Source of the DNA: Heliophilum fasciatum
Lineage (GTDB): Bacteria; Bacillota; Desulfitobacteriia; Heliobacteriales; Heliobacteriaceae
Direction of reading: 5' to 3'
Length of the DNA stretch: 64,000 nt
NCBI RefSeq assembly: GCF_004341395.1
Contig: NZ_SLXT01000001.1
Location: 1-64,000 of the forward strand
The translations under genes were made by a program, and so were the position numbers. The notes under the pieces are model-generated. The model did not search any database. It was given only the letters and a program-made list of their open reading frames with translations, and was not told the origin of the DNA. Shown here in pieces: positions 8,360-17,812 of this stretch (positions are counted from its first letter, which is position 1; each line of letters begins with the position of its first letter).

Positions 8360-10996
8360 TTATTCTACGCCCCGGTACAGGTGGCCTTTGGTCGTACCGG
8401 CAGGATAAAGCTGTTGCAGTTGCGCCAACGCCGTCGATGTTCGTTCGGCCACGTTGCCCGGTTGGTGTGCCTGATCGATGATTTGTCGGTAGAGTTGCAC
8501 GATCGTCTGCACCTTCGCCGGCGGTTCCGTACGCATCTCCATACGCCAGCGACCAATGGCCAGCGGTAGAAGATCGGCCCAAGATTCCAACAACGCCAAG
8601 GTCTTGGGGTTAAAGATATGCATCCGGCAAAAACCATCCATGTGCAACGGAAAAAGAAAATTCATGCGATCGCGCAAAAACAAGGGCGGCAATTGTTTAC
8701 ACGGTGCAGCGCAAGGCTTTTCTCCTCGCTGGCCGAGCAAGGCACCAGGCAGACAATACTCGGTAACCATCATCGGCATGGCTCCATGAACGATCAATTC
8801 GGCGGCCTCGATGGCGCGATTATCGTGCTGCGACAAGCAGCGCCCCATCACCGTCAATTGGCTTAAGGTCAATTCCGGGCTCACCGTGTAGGCTTGAGCT
8901 CCCCGCTCCAGCCAGTAGTGAACTGCTTGCGCATTAAAGCTCCATAGAGGATAGTCGGCGCGCCACTTCACCGGATGTTGTTGGAGCAATTCCAGATAGC
9001 CAAGATTCGGCACGACAAAATCGCTCGCACCGGCATGGACCCAACGTTCAATCAGTTGAGTAACCGACTCCTTTTGTTCCGGCCGATAAAGCCGCGGTAA
9101 GGCCACCACCGGTTGCACCTGTTGCCGGTGACACAGGGCAACGATCTCCGAGCAGTCATCGACGGGAAGATGGCGAAAGCCATCGGTGCCGATATAAATT
9201 TCATCGGCTCCGGCCCGGGTGGCAGCACGCACCGCTTCGAGTCCTTCGACAGCGACCGTGAGCAGCGGCAGTTGGGGAGCCGATTTTTTGGGCGCCATCT
9301 CCTTGCGCCCTTGTGGCGCCCCTTGACAAGCGCGGCGATAGTCGCGCCATTGCAGTTGCTCCAACCGTTGCTGCCACGTGGCTTCGTCGACTTCAATGCG
9401 CTGAAAGCGCTGTTGTCGCTCCTGGCTGAGCGCTTGGATCGCTTCACGACGCGCTTCATTGAGCAAGCGTACCGGTACCATGGCTTTGCCATCGCTTTGT
9501 AAGCTAAGACTTGCTAAGACAAAAGGCGTATTACCGAGCCGCCCCAGTTGCTCTTTTAGCGTCGCTTCGGTCAAGGGATGGCGCTGCGCCACTTGGGCCG
9601 GTTCGGTCGTCAACGCCGTGCCCTGATGGCCGGCTTCATCCCAAAAGGTAACTTCCACCGGTTGACCGACAAAAGCTCGCACGGTGGCCCTTAGGGCGGT
9701 GCGCCGCGGCGCCTCGGACGGACGAAGATAGGATGCCTGCGCCTCCGCCACCAACAAGTGATCTTGGGTTTTAAAAATGCGATCGCCCGGATGGAGCGTT
9801 GCTGCCCAGGGAATCAGCACTTCTTGCCCGGCTTGGGCCGATGGTACGGTTTTGCCTTGAACGGTCATCGTTTCTACCGTGGTCACTGTGCGGCCGCCGC
9901 GGGTCACCCACGCTTCCAGTTCATCGCCGGTATGCAACGGTTCTTCCAACAAAAGCAGCGCTTGACGACGACCGGCATCATAGCGCCGGATGCGCCCCAA
10001 AAAAAGCCCCCGGTGATTCGGGCGCTTGAGGCTCATCAATTCCTTACCCGGCGGCCCATAAAGGTACCCCGACGAGAAATCGCGATTAAAAATCTGTCGT
10101 AAGGCTCGTTCTTCGTCAACCGTCGGCGCAAAAGGCGCTTCTTGCTCGCCCCGGACTGTCTGCAGCGCCCGATCGAGAGCTTGCCGGTATTGCCGCACGG
10201 CGGTAGCTACATATTCAGGCCGCTTCATGCGCCCCTCAATTTTGAGCGACTTTACACCGGCCCGCAGGAGTTCCGGCAGCGATTCAATCATTTTAATATC
10301 GCGAGGACTTAATAGATAGGCTCCGGTCTGGCGGGCGTCCAGATATTCATGCCCTGCGGCATCGACAAGGCTGTAATTCAAGCGGCACGGCTGGGCGCAA
10401 CGACCGCGATTGCCGCTGCGTCCGCCAATCAAACTGGACATGAGGCATTGGCCGGAATAACAGATGCACAAGGCCCCATGCACAAAAACCTCGATTTCTA
10501 CACCGGGCAAGCGGGCAATCTGCTCCATCGCCTCCAGCGATAATTCCCGCGCCAAGACCACCCGCTGCACACCTTCCTGGGCCAGTCTGCGGGCACCTTC
10601 CACGTTACTAACGGTCATTTGTGTACTGGCGTGGATTACCATTTCAGGCAGCACTTGACGCAGAACGCGCAGCACGCCTATATCTTGCACGATCACTGCA
10701 TCAACGCCAATGCGGGCCAAATCACGGCCATAGGCCGGCAGCGCGCTGATTTCTTCATCCGTCAGCAAGGTATTAACCGTCACATAGACGGCTACATCTC
10801 GTCCATGGGCATACTCCACAGCCTGCGCTAATTCATCAAGATCAAAATTCGCGGCATATTGCCGTGCACCAAATTGCTTGCCGCTCAAGTACACGGCATC
10901 AGCACCGTTTTCCACCGCCGCCCGCAAGGCCACCGGCGAACCAACCGGTGCTAATAGTTCCACATCAAAATTGGCTCTTTTTTTCTTTTCATTCAT
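8360..10996 (-). CDS. U32-family protein with collagenase-like middle domain (DUF3656)
   Basis: A long (~878 aa) U32 protein. The N-terminal U32 domain begins ELLAPVGSPVALRAAVENG and has a Cys cluster (CICYSGQCLMSS ... GRCAQPCR) around residues 180-205 that suggests an Fe-S site. A middle DUF3656-like region with beta-barrel character follows, and the C-terminal third repeats a U32-like half (VEGLEAVRAATRAGADEIYIG ... EYCLPGAL). Homologues with this layout include RlhA, which hydroxylates 23S rRNA C2501 using prephenate-dependent chemistry; annotation as a protease is probably historical. ATG 10996 is preferred over TTG 11014, though no strong ribosome site decides between them. Confidence 0.85.
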   Translation of the reverse strand: MNEKKKRANFDVELLAPVGSPVALRAAVENGADAVYLSGKQFGARQYAANFDLDELAQAVEYAHGRDVAVYVTVNTLLTDEEISALPAYGRDLARIGVDAVIVQDIGVLRVLRQVLPEMVIHASTQMTVSNVEGARRLAQEGVQRVVLARELSLEAMEQIARLPGVEIEVFVHGALCICYSGQCLMSSLIGGRSGNRGRCAQPCRLNYSLVDAAGHEYLDARQTGAYLLSPRDIKMIESLPELLRAGVKSLKIEGRMKRPEYVATAVRQYRQALDRALQTVRGEQEAPFAPTVDEERALRQIFNRDFSSGYLYGPPGKELMSLKRPNHRGLFLGRIRRYDAGRRQALLLLEEPLHTGDELEAWVTRGGRTVTTVETMTVQGKTVPSAQAGQEVLIPWAATLHPGDRIFKTQDHLLVAEAQASYLRPSEAPRRTALRATVRAFVGQPVEVTFWDEAGHQGTALTTEPAQVAQRHPLTEATLKEQLGRLGNTPFVLASLSLQSDGKAMVPVRLLNEARREAIQALSQERQQRFQRIEVDEATWQQRLEQLQWRDYRRACQGAPQGRKEMAPKKSAPQLPLLTVAVEGLEAVRAATRAGADEIYIGTDGFRHLPVDDCSEIVALCHRQQVQPVVALPRLYRPEQKESVTQLIERWVHAGASDFVVPNLGYLELLQQHPVKWRADYPLWSFNAQAVHYWLERGAQAYTVSPELTLSQLTVMGRCLSQHDNRAIEAAELIVHGAMPMMVTEYCLPGALLGQRGEKPCAAPCKQLPPLFLRDRMNFLFPLHMDGFCRMHIFNPKTLALLESWADLLPLAIGRWRMEMRTEPPAKVQTIVQLYRQIIDQAHQPGNVAERTSTALAQLQQLYPAGTTKGHLYRGVE

Positions 10997-11031
10997 CTGC
11001 TTCTGTCGCCTCAAATTCGCCGTTTTTCTTC

Positions 11032-11060
11032 ATTATAGCAAAGGCCTGACCCCACGCCAA
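11032..11060 (-). promoter_or_regulatory. Putative promoter of the U32-mutS2 operon
   Basis: Minus strand: -35 TTGGCG (11055-11060), 17-bp spacer, -10 TATAAT (11032-11037), about 30 nt before the U32 coding region. Confidence 0.55.
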
Positions 11061-11317
11061 ACAAGCTTTGGGGATAAAAAGCTTTGCGCAATACCCCTGC
11101 CAGGTACCAAAACGGTTGGGTTTTTGCTACAATTTGTTTACACCATAAAAATAATACTTGTGCTATGATAACAATCGTGCAATGGAACGTAAACAGTTAT
11201 TACTTTGTATTCTTCACCAGATGAAGGCCTGCCTTGCAAAGGTTTAGCCTTTAGCAGGTTTGACCTTTTATTATAAATTTTTATGTGATTCAACTTTACA
11301 GTGAAGGAGGTTCCCCA
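11061..11317 (+). other. cydA upstream region with a 5' leader hairpin
   Basis: This 257-nt AT-rich gap precedes cydA and has no gene. At 11228-11258 a nested hairpin is visible (outer arms CCTGC/GCAGG, inner arms AAAGG/CCTTT with loop TTTAG), followed by a T-rich stretch before the ribosome site, so it could be a leader terminator or an mRNA stabiliser. A TTGTGCTATGATAACAA element at about 11158-11174 is loosely palindromic and could bind a redox regulator such as Rex, but it matches the consensus poorly. No confident promoter pair was found. Confidence 0.35.
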
Positions 11318-12700
11318 ATGGATGCTGTTTTACTGTCACGTATCCAATTCGCGGTCACAGCCGGATTTCACTACATCTTTCCCCCATTGACCATTGGTCT
11401 GGCCTGGCTGATTTTCATCATGCAAACGAACTACATGCGCACCGGCCAAGCGAAAGACGGGTACTTGGCCCGCTTCTGGATTAAAATTTTTTCGCTTTCC
11501 TTTGCAGTGGGTGTCGCTACGGGGATCGTCATGGAGTTTCAGTTCGGTACCAACTGGTCCGAATACTCCCGTTATGTCGGTGATATCTTTGGCGCACCGC
11601 TGGCTGCCGAAGGCATTTTAGCGTTTTTCCTGGAGTCTGCCTTTGTCGGCGTGTTGATCTGGGGAGAAGGCCGCGTTTCACCCCGTTTGTACTGGGCCTC
11701 CACGTTGCTGGTTGCTGTTGGTGCTACCTTATCGGCCTTTTGGATCATCGTGGCCAACTCTTGGCAGCAAACACCGGCAGGCTTCGAAATCATCAACGGT
11801 CGCGCTGAGTTAACTGATTTTATGGCCGCCGTCTTTAACCCGTCGACGATCCCTCGCTATTTGCACGCCATCGACGGTGCCTTGGTCACCGGTGCCTTCT
11901 TTGTCGCCGGTATCAGTGCCCTGTTTTTGATCCGCCGGCGCCATGTGGAACTTTTTCAAAAATCGATGCGCATCGCTCTCACCGTCGCCTTTTGTGCTTC
12001 CCTGGCCCAATTAGCGATTGGCCACTCCCATGCCGTCCAAGTCGCGGAGACCCAACCGGAAAAATTGGCTGCTTTCGAAGGCTTATTTGAAACGCAAAGC
12101 CATGCTCCGCTTTTGCTCTTCGGTATTCCTGATCCAGAAACGGGAACCGTCAACAATGAGATTGCCATACCGGGCGGTCTCAGTATTCTTGTCGGCAACC
12201 GTACCGATACGGTCGTTCAAGGACTTAATGATTTTCCCCGGGAAGAATGGCCGCCGGTCCTGCCTACCTTTTTCTCCTTTCACATCATGGTCGCCTTGGG
12301 CACTTTGTTTATCATCTTGCCGGCGCTCGGCCTTTGGTTGCTGCAACGCAAACGGTTGATGCATAGCACCTGGTTCCTAAAATTATTAACCCTGACCATT
12401 CCTTTGCCTTTTGTCGCTAACGAGCTTGGCTGGATGGCTGCGGAAATCGGCCGCCAACCCTGGATCGTCTATCGCCAGTTGCTGACGATTCACGGTGCTT
12501 CCTTTACCGTTCCGCCCTGGCAGATTCTGGCTTCGATCATTCTCTTTGTCGTTGTTTATCTCTTCCTTTTTGCGGTCTGGTTTTACCTCGTCAACCGCAA
12601 AATCAATGCCGGTATTGACATGGTCACGCCGCTGACCGTGAAGACAAGTCTGATCGGGAACGGTCCTGCCAAGACGAATCCCAAGGGGGTGGCACAATGA
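11318..12700 (+). CDS. cydA: Cytochrome bd oxidase subunit I
   Basis: A 460-aa polytopic membrane protein, the quinol- and haem-binding subunit of cytochrome bd, which reduces oxygen to water with quinol electrons. It shows the N-terminal RIQFAVTAGFHYIFPPLTIG-type segment carrying the haem b595 ligand His, the GHSHAVQVAETQPEKLAA segment ahead of a short Q-loop (as in Bacillus CydA), and the conserved GRQPW motif. The start ATG 11318 has AAGGAGG seven nt upstream; the frame opens 11 codons earlier without cause. cydB overlaps its stop by 4 nt. No cydCD assembly genes follow, so they must be elsewhere. Confidence 0.96.
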   Translation: MDAVLLSRIQFAVTAGFHYIFPPLTIGLAWLIFIMQTNYMRTGQAKDGYLARFWIKIFSLSFAVGVATGIVMEFQFGTNWSEYSRYVGDIFGAPLAAEGILAFFLESAFVGVLIWGEGRVSPRLYWASTLLVAVGATLSAFWIIVANSWQQTPAGFEIINGRAELTDFMAAVFNPSTIPRYLHAIDGALVTGAFFVAGISALFLIRRRHVELFQKSMRIALTVAFCASLAQLAIGHSHAVQVAETQPEKLAAFEGLFETQSHAPLLLFGIPDPETGTVNNEIAIPGGLSILVGNRTDTVVQGLNDFPREEWPPVLPTFFSFHIMVALGTLFIILPALGLWLLQRKRLMHSTWFLKLLTLTIPLPFVANELGWMAAEIGRQPWIVYRQLLTIHGASFTVPPWQILASIILFVVVYLFLFAVWFYLVNRKINAGIDMVTPLTVKTSLIGNGPAKTNPKGVAQ

Positions 12701-13719
12701 CAATGGAAATATTACAAATTACCTGGTTTTTGCTTGTTGCTGTGTTGATCGTCGGGTATGCGCTGTTGGATGGCTTTGACTTAGGCGTTGGCTGCTGGCA
12801 CCTTTTTACCAACGATGATCAGGAACGGGAAACGATGATCGCCTCCATCGGTCCCTACTGGGACAGCAACCAAGTTTGGTTACTGACCGGCGGCGGTGCG
12901 ATTTTTGCTGCTTTTCCGATGGTCTATGCCACCGTGTTCAGCGGATTTTACTTGGCTTTGATCCTCTTACTCCTAGGTTTGATTTTCCGGGCTGTTTCCA
13001 TCGAGTTTCAGCACCAAGTCGATAGCCCACGCTGGCGCCATGCTTGGGATCTGGGCTTCAGTTTCGGCAGCATTTTGCCGTCCTTTCTCTTTGGTGTGGC
13101 CATGGGTAACATCCTTCGCGGTGTCCCCGTTGATGCTGCCGGCAACTATGCCGGCGACTTTCTCGGCTTGCTCAACCCCTATTCGCTGGTGATGGGTCTC
13201 CTCAGTTTAGCCATGTTTTCCATGCATGGCGCCGCTTTTTTGATCGCTCAGACCGACGGAGAATTAGTCAAAAAAGCGCGACTCTGGGCTCGTTCAGCAT
13301 GGTTGAATCTGGCCATCGCCTTCGTCGTGGCCACCGTCTGGTCTTTTCTGGCCACGCCACGACTCTTTGCCAACTTCCAACAGATGCCCGTGCTGTACCT
13401 GTTCCCGGTTGCGGCGATCGCCGGTTTGGCTTATTTCCCGGTGACCCTCCGTGGCTCATCGCGCTTGACACCTTTGATGACATCGGGCATCACGATTGTT
13501 GGCTTGTTAGGCATCGTGGCTGCCGGACTTTTTCCCTACCTGGTTCCTTCTTCACTGGACTTGAGTTACAGTTTAACCGCCTTTAACGCCTCCTCTTCGG
13601 AGCGAACGTTGACGGTGATGTCCTTGCTGGCGTTGATTGGCTTGCCGATCGTTCTCGCCTACACTTTCTATATCTATCGCGCCTTCGCCAAAGCGCCCAA
13701 GTATCAACATCATAGCTAA
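12697..13719 (+). CDS. cydB: Cytochrome bd oxidase subunit II
   Basis: A 340-aa protein with about eight to nine membrane helices that pairs with CydA. The N-terminal LLDGFDLGVG motif and the YWDSNQVWLLTGGGAIFAAFP segment (in part) are characteristic of CydB. Its ATG overlaps the cydA TGA (ATGA), with a G-rich ribosome site inside cydA, indicating translational coupling. The transcript ends at a strong hairpin 25 nt downstream. In an anaerobic spore-former this oxidase probably serves high-affinity oxygen removal; that is inference. Confidence 0.96.
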   Translation: MTMEILQITWFLLVAVLIVGYALLDGFDLGVGCWHLFTNDDQERETMIASIGPYWDSNQVWLLTGGGAIFAAFPMVYATVFSGFYLALILLLLGLIFRAVSIEFQHQVDSPRWRHAWDLGFSFGSILPSFLFGVAMGNILRGVPVDAAGNYAGDFLGLLNPYSLVMGLLSLAMFSMHGAAFLIAQTDGELVKKARLWARSAWLNLAIAFVVATVWSFLATPRLFANFQQMPVLYLFPVAAIAGLAYFPVTLRGSSRLTPLMTSGITIVGLLGIVAAGLFPYLVPSSLDLSYSLTAFNASSSERTLTVMSLLALIGLPIVLAYTFYIYRAFAKAPKYQHHS

Positions 13720-13743
13720 CCGGATCATCGATCACCGGATCAT

Positions 13744-13776
13744 AAAAGCCTGCCTTCATTTTGAAGGCAGGCTTTT
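13744..13776. terminator. Bidirectional terminator between cydB and the stalk-domain gene
   Basis: Stem of about 15 bp (AAAAGCCTGCCTTCA / TTGAAGGCAGGCTTTT) with A-run and T-run on opposite sides, able to stop transcription from both convergent genes. Confidence 0.85.
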
Positions 13777-13779
13777 TGG

Positions 13780-14556
13780 CTAATGTGGCAACGATACGCA
13801 CAATTGCGTGAGTTGGTCTTGGGTAAAGGTAAACTCATAGACCCAAGCATAACCGGAGTGCGGCAAGAAAAAAGAATGATATTCCCAGCGCGTCTGCTCG
13901 TTTTCAGCGGTTTCCATCTTGTAGGGGGTACCGTAAGCTTGGCGAACATCAGCCATCGTCGCGCCCAGCTGGATTTGCCGGGGAGTTTTTCCTTGCGGCA
14001 GCAATCGACGCTGACATTCTGTCGGATCATCGGGCAGTCGCTCAAAGTTCGGATCGTCATCAAGCGAAAGTACATCTTTTTCCTGCAAAAGCGGCCGATC
14101 AGTGATCCACACCGTTGGTTCGCCGTTGAATTCCGGCAAATAGTACACATATTTGCCTAAGGACTCATGAATCAGCCGCAACGGTACGTAGGTTACACCC
14201 TCAATGGTTCTTGCCGGCGCTTCAACGGCTACCGGGTTACCATTATGTTTGGCTTCCGCTGCACCGATCTGGATCTGGATGACTTGCCGTCCCTGCTGAA
14301 TTTGCATTTGTCCATGTTCTTGATCCCAGGTGACATGATACTGAAACCGTTCGCTCAAATCAGCTAACGGTATGAGCAAGCGCTGATTCGTTACGTAGAT
14401 AGGGCCACTTGTATGGATATACTGGCCGTATCCCTCGCCGCCGCCGGCGATCACTCGAACAAGCGGGGCCGGTGTTGCCGCATCAACGGCTTCGGACCGT
14501 TCCAGTCCCCACGGCATCATGATCACCAGCAGCGCCAGCACGATGTGCTTTTTCAC
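13780..14556 (-). CDS. Secreted protein with copper amine oxidase-like stalk domain
   Basis: About 258 aa. An N-terminal signal peptide (MKKHIVLALLVIMMPWGLE-like) is followed by a beta-rich domain (about residues 55-140) with the pattern IPLADLSERF ... VTYVPLRLIHESLGKYV, typical of the Cu_amine_oxidN1 stalk repeats of Firmicute surface proteins. Despite the name these domains are structural, not enzymatic. The C-terminal ~100 residues (YGTPYKMET..., WEYHSFF) look like an outer beta domain I cannot name. The start is uncertain: GTG 14556 gives the best signal peptide, but GTG 14574 is also open. It stands alone between a terminator and the NIF3-like gene. Confidence 0.65.
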   Translation of the reverse strand: MKKHIVLALLVIMMPWGLERSEAVDAATPAPLVRVIAGGGEGYGQYIHTSGPIYVTNQRLLIPLADLSERFQYHVTWDQEHGQMQIQQGRQVIQIQIGAAEAKHNGNPVAVEAPARTIEGVTYVPLRLIHESLGKYVYYLPEFNGEPTVWITDRPLLQEKDVLSLDDDPNFERLPDDPTECQRRLLPQGKTPRQIQLGATMADVRQAYGTPYKMETAENEQTRWEYHSFFLPHSGYAWVYEFTFTQDQLTQLCVSLPH

Positions 14557-14649
14557 TCCCCTGCGCCCCCCCACACGACATTTACGTCTCGTATAAGGAC
14601 TATGCGCCAGGACGGTTGATTATGAGGGCTAGCTTGCTGATTGGGCCGC

Positions 14650-15606
14650 CTAGCCGTTGCGGCGCACGCGGATCAAACCGGCACAAGGCACAACGTCGAT
14701 ACCGCGCTCTTCCAGGGAATCCAGGAGCAAATTGATGCCCAGTGAATCACTGGCCATATGGCCGGCAATCACAACATTGATAAAGTGTTTTTCTGCTTCC
14801 TTACGATGCTTTTCGTTCATATGCATACCGATAATCGTGCCAATTCCCGCTTGCGCCAGCTTGGCGTAGGCATCTTCCGAACCGGATGTACCGCCGGTCA
14901 TATCGACCATCACTTTACCGCAGCGCGCTTCTTTGCGCCCGACAAACAAGGTGGGGCCGGCGTCGTTTTTAGCGGCCTCTTGATACTCAGGAATCGTTTT
15001 TAAGAGCTTAAGAATATCACCGGCTGTTTCCGGGCGGCTTTCGGCAATGCGGTTTTCCAGGAAGTTCTGGACTTGATTGTCGGCCGGTGTGTGTACACAC
15101 ATCATGGCGAAGCCCAACAGTTTGGCCGCATCCACGGCCCGGTTGTGATTGAGCGGCGCTAAGCCCCGTTTGACTTCACTGATCCGTGAGGCCAAGAGCC
15201 CTTCGGCGACGTTGATCGGCACACCAAGCTTCGCTAACATATCTTCTTGCAAATGCATGACGTCATGGAGAGCGGCCAGCGATTTACCTTCGGGATGGTG
15301 AGCAATGATCAGATCGATAGATGTGCCTTTTTCACAGAGACGATCGGCTAAAAGCACTTCGCCCACTTCAATATCCACACCGACGAGCACCCGTTTGATT
15401 TCCTTGGCCGGATCACCGCAGAGGATGCGCGAATCGGCATAGGGGTTGGTCAGCATCTCCGGATCAAGTTCTTTTTTTTCTTCTTCCGTCAGTTGCTCTT
15501 GCTGCTGACGGCGTTTGGCCAGATAGGCTTCGACTTCGGCACGGCCCCGAGGATCAGCGTCGATCCCCTGATTGATCATCAGATCAAAAAGTTCTTGCAT
15601 ATTCAT
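14650..15606 (-). CDS. NIF3-family protein
   Basis: About 318 aa, related to the NGG1-interacting factor 3 (NIF3/YbgI/YqfO) family of di-metal proteins. The central region has the metal-site pattern LIIAHHPEG with further His in the C-terminal half (GHMASDSLGINLLLD). Activity in the family is not established; links to nucleotide-ring hydrolysis (GTP cyclohydrolase I type 2 annotation) are weak. An N-terminal ~60-residue charged extension (KRRQQQEQLTEEEKKELDPE) precedes the core. The start is ATG 15606 with GAGGAG nine nt upstream. Same strand as polX, which lies upstream, so possibly co-transcribed. Confidence 0.75.
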   Translation of the reverse strand: MNMQELFDLMINQGIDADPRGRAEVEAYLAKRRQQQEQLTEEEKKELDPEMLTNPYADSRILCGDPAKEIKRVLVGVDIEVGEVLLADRLCEKGTSIDLIIAHHPEGKSLAALHDVMHLQEDMLAKLGVPINVAEGLLASRISEVKRGLAPLNHNRAVDAAKLLGFAMMCVHTPADNQVQNFLENRIAESRPETAGDILKLLKTIPEYQEAAKNDAGPTLFVGRKEARCGKVMVDMTGGTSGSEDAYAKLAQAGIGTIIGMHMNEKHRKEAEKHFINVVIAGHMASDSLGINLLLDSLEERGIDVVPCAGLIRVRRNG

Positions 15607-15674
15607 GGCAGTTCGCTCCTCTTCTGTCTTTAACACTCTATTACGCTCTCTAACACTCTCTAAGGTCTGGGTGA

Positions 15675-17363
15675 TTACCCTTTGGACCGGTCAAGAAAGG
15701 CTTGCAGCTCTTTCAATGGCCGGGTGTTTAATACGTCCTCCGCCTCAAGCCCTGCGCGACGGGCCTGCGTAACACCATAGCGAATATCGCCCAGGCGGGA
15801 GCGGTCATGGGCATCGGTATTGATCACGATCGGAATGCCTAATTCGCGGGCCATCCGCGCATGAGCCGGTGCCAGATCGAGCCGATCCGGTGTGGAGTTG
15901 ATCTCCAGCGCCGTGCCGGTCTTGGCGGCCAGTTCCAGCATCCATTCCACATCGACATCAAAGGGCTCACGATGACCGATCAATCGTCCCGTTGGGTGGG
16001 CGAGAATATCGACATGGGGATTTTTTAAGGCCGTTTCGATCCGCTGGTGAATCTTGCTGCGCTCTTGCCGTAAATGGGTATGGACCGACGCAATGACTAG
16101 ATCCATCCCTTCCAACAGTTCATCGGGATAATCAAGCCGGGCATCCGGCAAGATATCCATTTCGATGCCAGCCAGCACGGTCATCGTTTTATCGCGCCCG
16201 CTGTACTGGCGGATCAGTCGCCGCTGCTCTTGCAGTTTCGCTTCCGAAAGACCCCGGGCTACCGATAAGGCCCGCGAATGGTCGGTGATGGCCATGTACT
16301 CATAGCCTTGCTCCCGGCCGGCTTGAATCATTTCTTCCAGCGTAGATACGCCGTCACTCCACCCCGTATGCATGTGCAGGTCGCCCCGTAAATCACCGGC
16401 TTCGATCAGGGCAGGCAGTTGTCCGGCGAGGGCTTGCGCCACTTCCTGGCCGTTGGCGCGCAGTTCCGGCGGAATCCACGGTAGACCCAGCGATTGATAG
16501 AAGGCTTCTTCGTTTTCCTGGGCGCTCAGATAGTGGGACCAAGAATTAGCGGGAGTCACGCTCTTCCGGCTTTGCAACTGCTGCCAGTGAGCGGCCGGTC
16601 CCGTCGTTTCTACCCAGCGGCGCGCAAAATCAGCTTCATCCACCGCTTCGATCCATAAAGGCAAACCAAAGACGTTGGCCACGCAAATGCTTTGGGGACC
16701 TTCGGCGAGTACCTTTTCCACCGAAGGATGGCGGCGCAGCAATTGCAGCACAGCGCTGACCGGATTGGCCACGATGAGAATCTGTACGTCCGTAAGCAGT
16801 TCCTGACCGCGACGAAGAGGTCCTGTGATTTCAGCGCGTTGTACTTCGGCAAGTTGGCGCAAAAAACGGCACATATCTTCAGCGATTGGTTTGACAATCC
16901 CAATCCCATATTTATCATGATGGCGGCGTAAAAATTCAATCCCGCGCAACACCGCTGCTTCGGTTTTCGGCCCCATCCCGGGCAAGCGGCGTAATTTACG
17001 GGCTCGCGCCGCTTCTTCCAATTCTTCCAACGTCGTAAAACCGTGGCGAAAAAAAAGCTGTACCGTAGCCACACCGATACCGGGCAGTTTTCCCACTTCC
17101 ATGAGGCCCGGTGGTACTTGCTGGCGCAGTTTGCGTTGCCGCCGGCTAACACCGTCATGAACGATTTGATCAATTTCTTGAGCTACAGCCGGCCCGATGC
17201 CGGGAATTTTTTCGAGTTGGCCCCGTGCTTGTAACAAGGTTGCCGGGCTTTCCAGCCCTTCAACGACGCGGGCCGCTTTGCGCCATGACCAAGGCTTTTC
17301 TCCCTGAATCTCCAGGAGATCAGCAATCTCACTCAGTGCCCAGGCAATTTCCTGGTTATGCAT
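15675..17363 (-). CDS. polX: PolX-family protein: degenerate polymerase domain, intact PHP nuclease
   Basis: A 562-aa protein with the PolX layout: two helix-hairpin-helix units (IPGIGPAVAQEI, LPGIGVATVQLF, LPGMGPKTEAAV), a family X polymerase region, and a C-terminal PHP domain. The PHP metal motifs are present (DLHMHTGWSDG, ITDHS, GIEMDIL, ASVHTH, DILAHP, NTDAHD), so 3'-5' exonuclease/AP-endonuclease activity is likely. The polymerase motif expected as GS-RRG-x6-DxD reads GPLRRGQELLTDVQ, with the second Asp (about residue 194) replaced by Gln, and the expected VDLRV reads LWIEAV. Polymerisation is therefore doubtful. The start ATG 17363 has GAGGAG upstream. It follows zapA as in Bacillus. 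Confidence 0.88.
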   Translation of the reverse strand: MHNQEIAWALSEIADLLEIQGEKPWSWRKAARVVEGLESPATLLQARGQLEKIPGIGPAVAQEIDQIVHDGVSRRQRKLRQQVPPGLMEVGKLPGIGVATVQLFFRHGFTTLEELEEAARARKLRRLPGMGPKTEAAVLRGIEFLRRHHDKYGIGIVKPIAEDMCRFLRQLAEVQRAEITGPLRRGQELLTDVQILIVANPVSAVLQLLRRHPSVEKVLAEGPQSICVANVFGLPLWIEAVDEADFARRWVETTGPAAHWQQLQSRKSVTPANSWSHYLSAQENEEAFYQSLGLPWIPPELRANGQEVAQALAGQLPALIEAGDLRGDLHMHTGWSDGVSTLEEMIQAGREQGYEYMAITDHSRALSVARGLSEAKLQEQRRLIRQYSGRDKTMTVLAGIEMDILPDARLDYPDELLEGMDLVIASVHTHLRQERSKIHQRIETALKNPHVDILAHPTGRLIGHREPFDVDVEWMLELAAKTGTALEINSTPDRLDLAPAHARMARELGIPIVINTDAHDRSRLGDIRYGVTQARRAGLEAEDVLNTRPLKELQAFLDRSKG

Positions 17364-17449
17364 TGTACCACTCCTCTGTACGGATAGGTTTCCCCAAAGC
17401 CGCACGGAAAAAATACCTGCAGCGCCTGGCGCTTTTTTGACTTACCTTT

Positions 17450-17716
17450 TTACTTGGCCCCACTGGTATCATCAAGCAGCTTCACGAGGTCATCATAGTC
17501 CTCCTGTAGCTTCAGCAGATCATCGGCAAGATGAAAGGCGGCCATGACGGCGATCTTCGCGACGGATACATTTTTCGATTTTTGGCCAATCTCCTGCATC
17601 CGCTGATCGACGATCGCGGCCAGCCGTTCCATATGTTCCGGGCTAGCTGGTCCCCGTAATTTGTATGTATCTCCAAAGATCTGAACAGTCGCTTTGAAGA
17701 TTTCTGGTTCAGCCAC
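17450..17716 (-). CDS. zapA: Cell division protein ZapA
   Basis: An 88-aa ZapA homologue that bundles FtsZ filaments at the division ring. It has the family pattern: an N-terminal beta segment (ATVQIFGDTYKLRG) followed by a long helix with a coiled-coil C-terminus (ADDLLKLQEDYDDLVKLLDD). The start is GTG 17716, preceded by GAGGGGG; the frame extends 47 codons upstream, but that part crosses the pheT terminator and is not conserved. Position between pheT and polX matches the Bacillus order. Confidence 0.88.
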   Translation of the reverse strand: MAEPEIFKATVQIFGDTYKLRGPASPEHMERLAAIVDQRMQEIGQKSKNVSVAKIAVMAAFHLADDLLKLQEDYDDLVKLLDDTSGAK

Positions 17717-17812
17717 GGGACGTGCCCCCTCAAAAAAGGATATAATATACTTTTTCTTTTCGCTACATTCGTTACAAAAACCTTCTTCTCGACAAAAATC
17801 GAGCTTTCCAAT

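Noticed and set aside
11150-11180. Possible Rex or Fnr operator upstream of cydA
   Set aside because: TTGTGCTATGATAACAA is only partly symmetrical and lacks the TTCACAA half of the Rex consensus, so it is not listed as a site.
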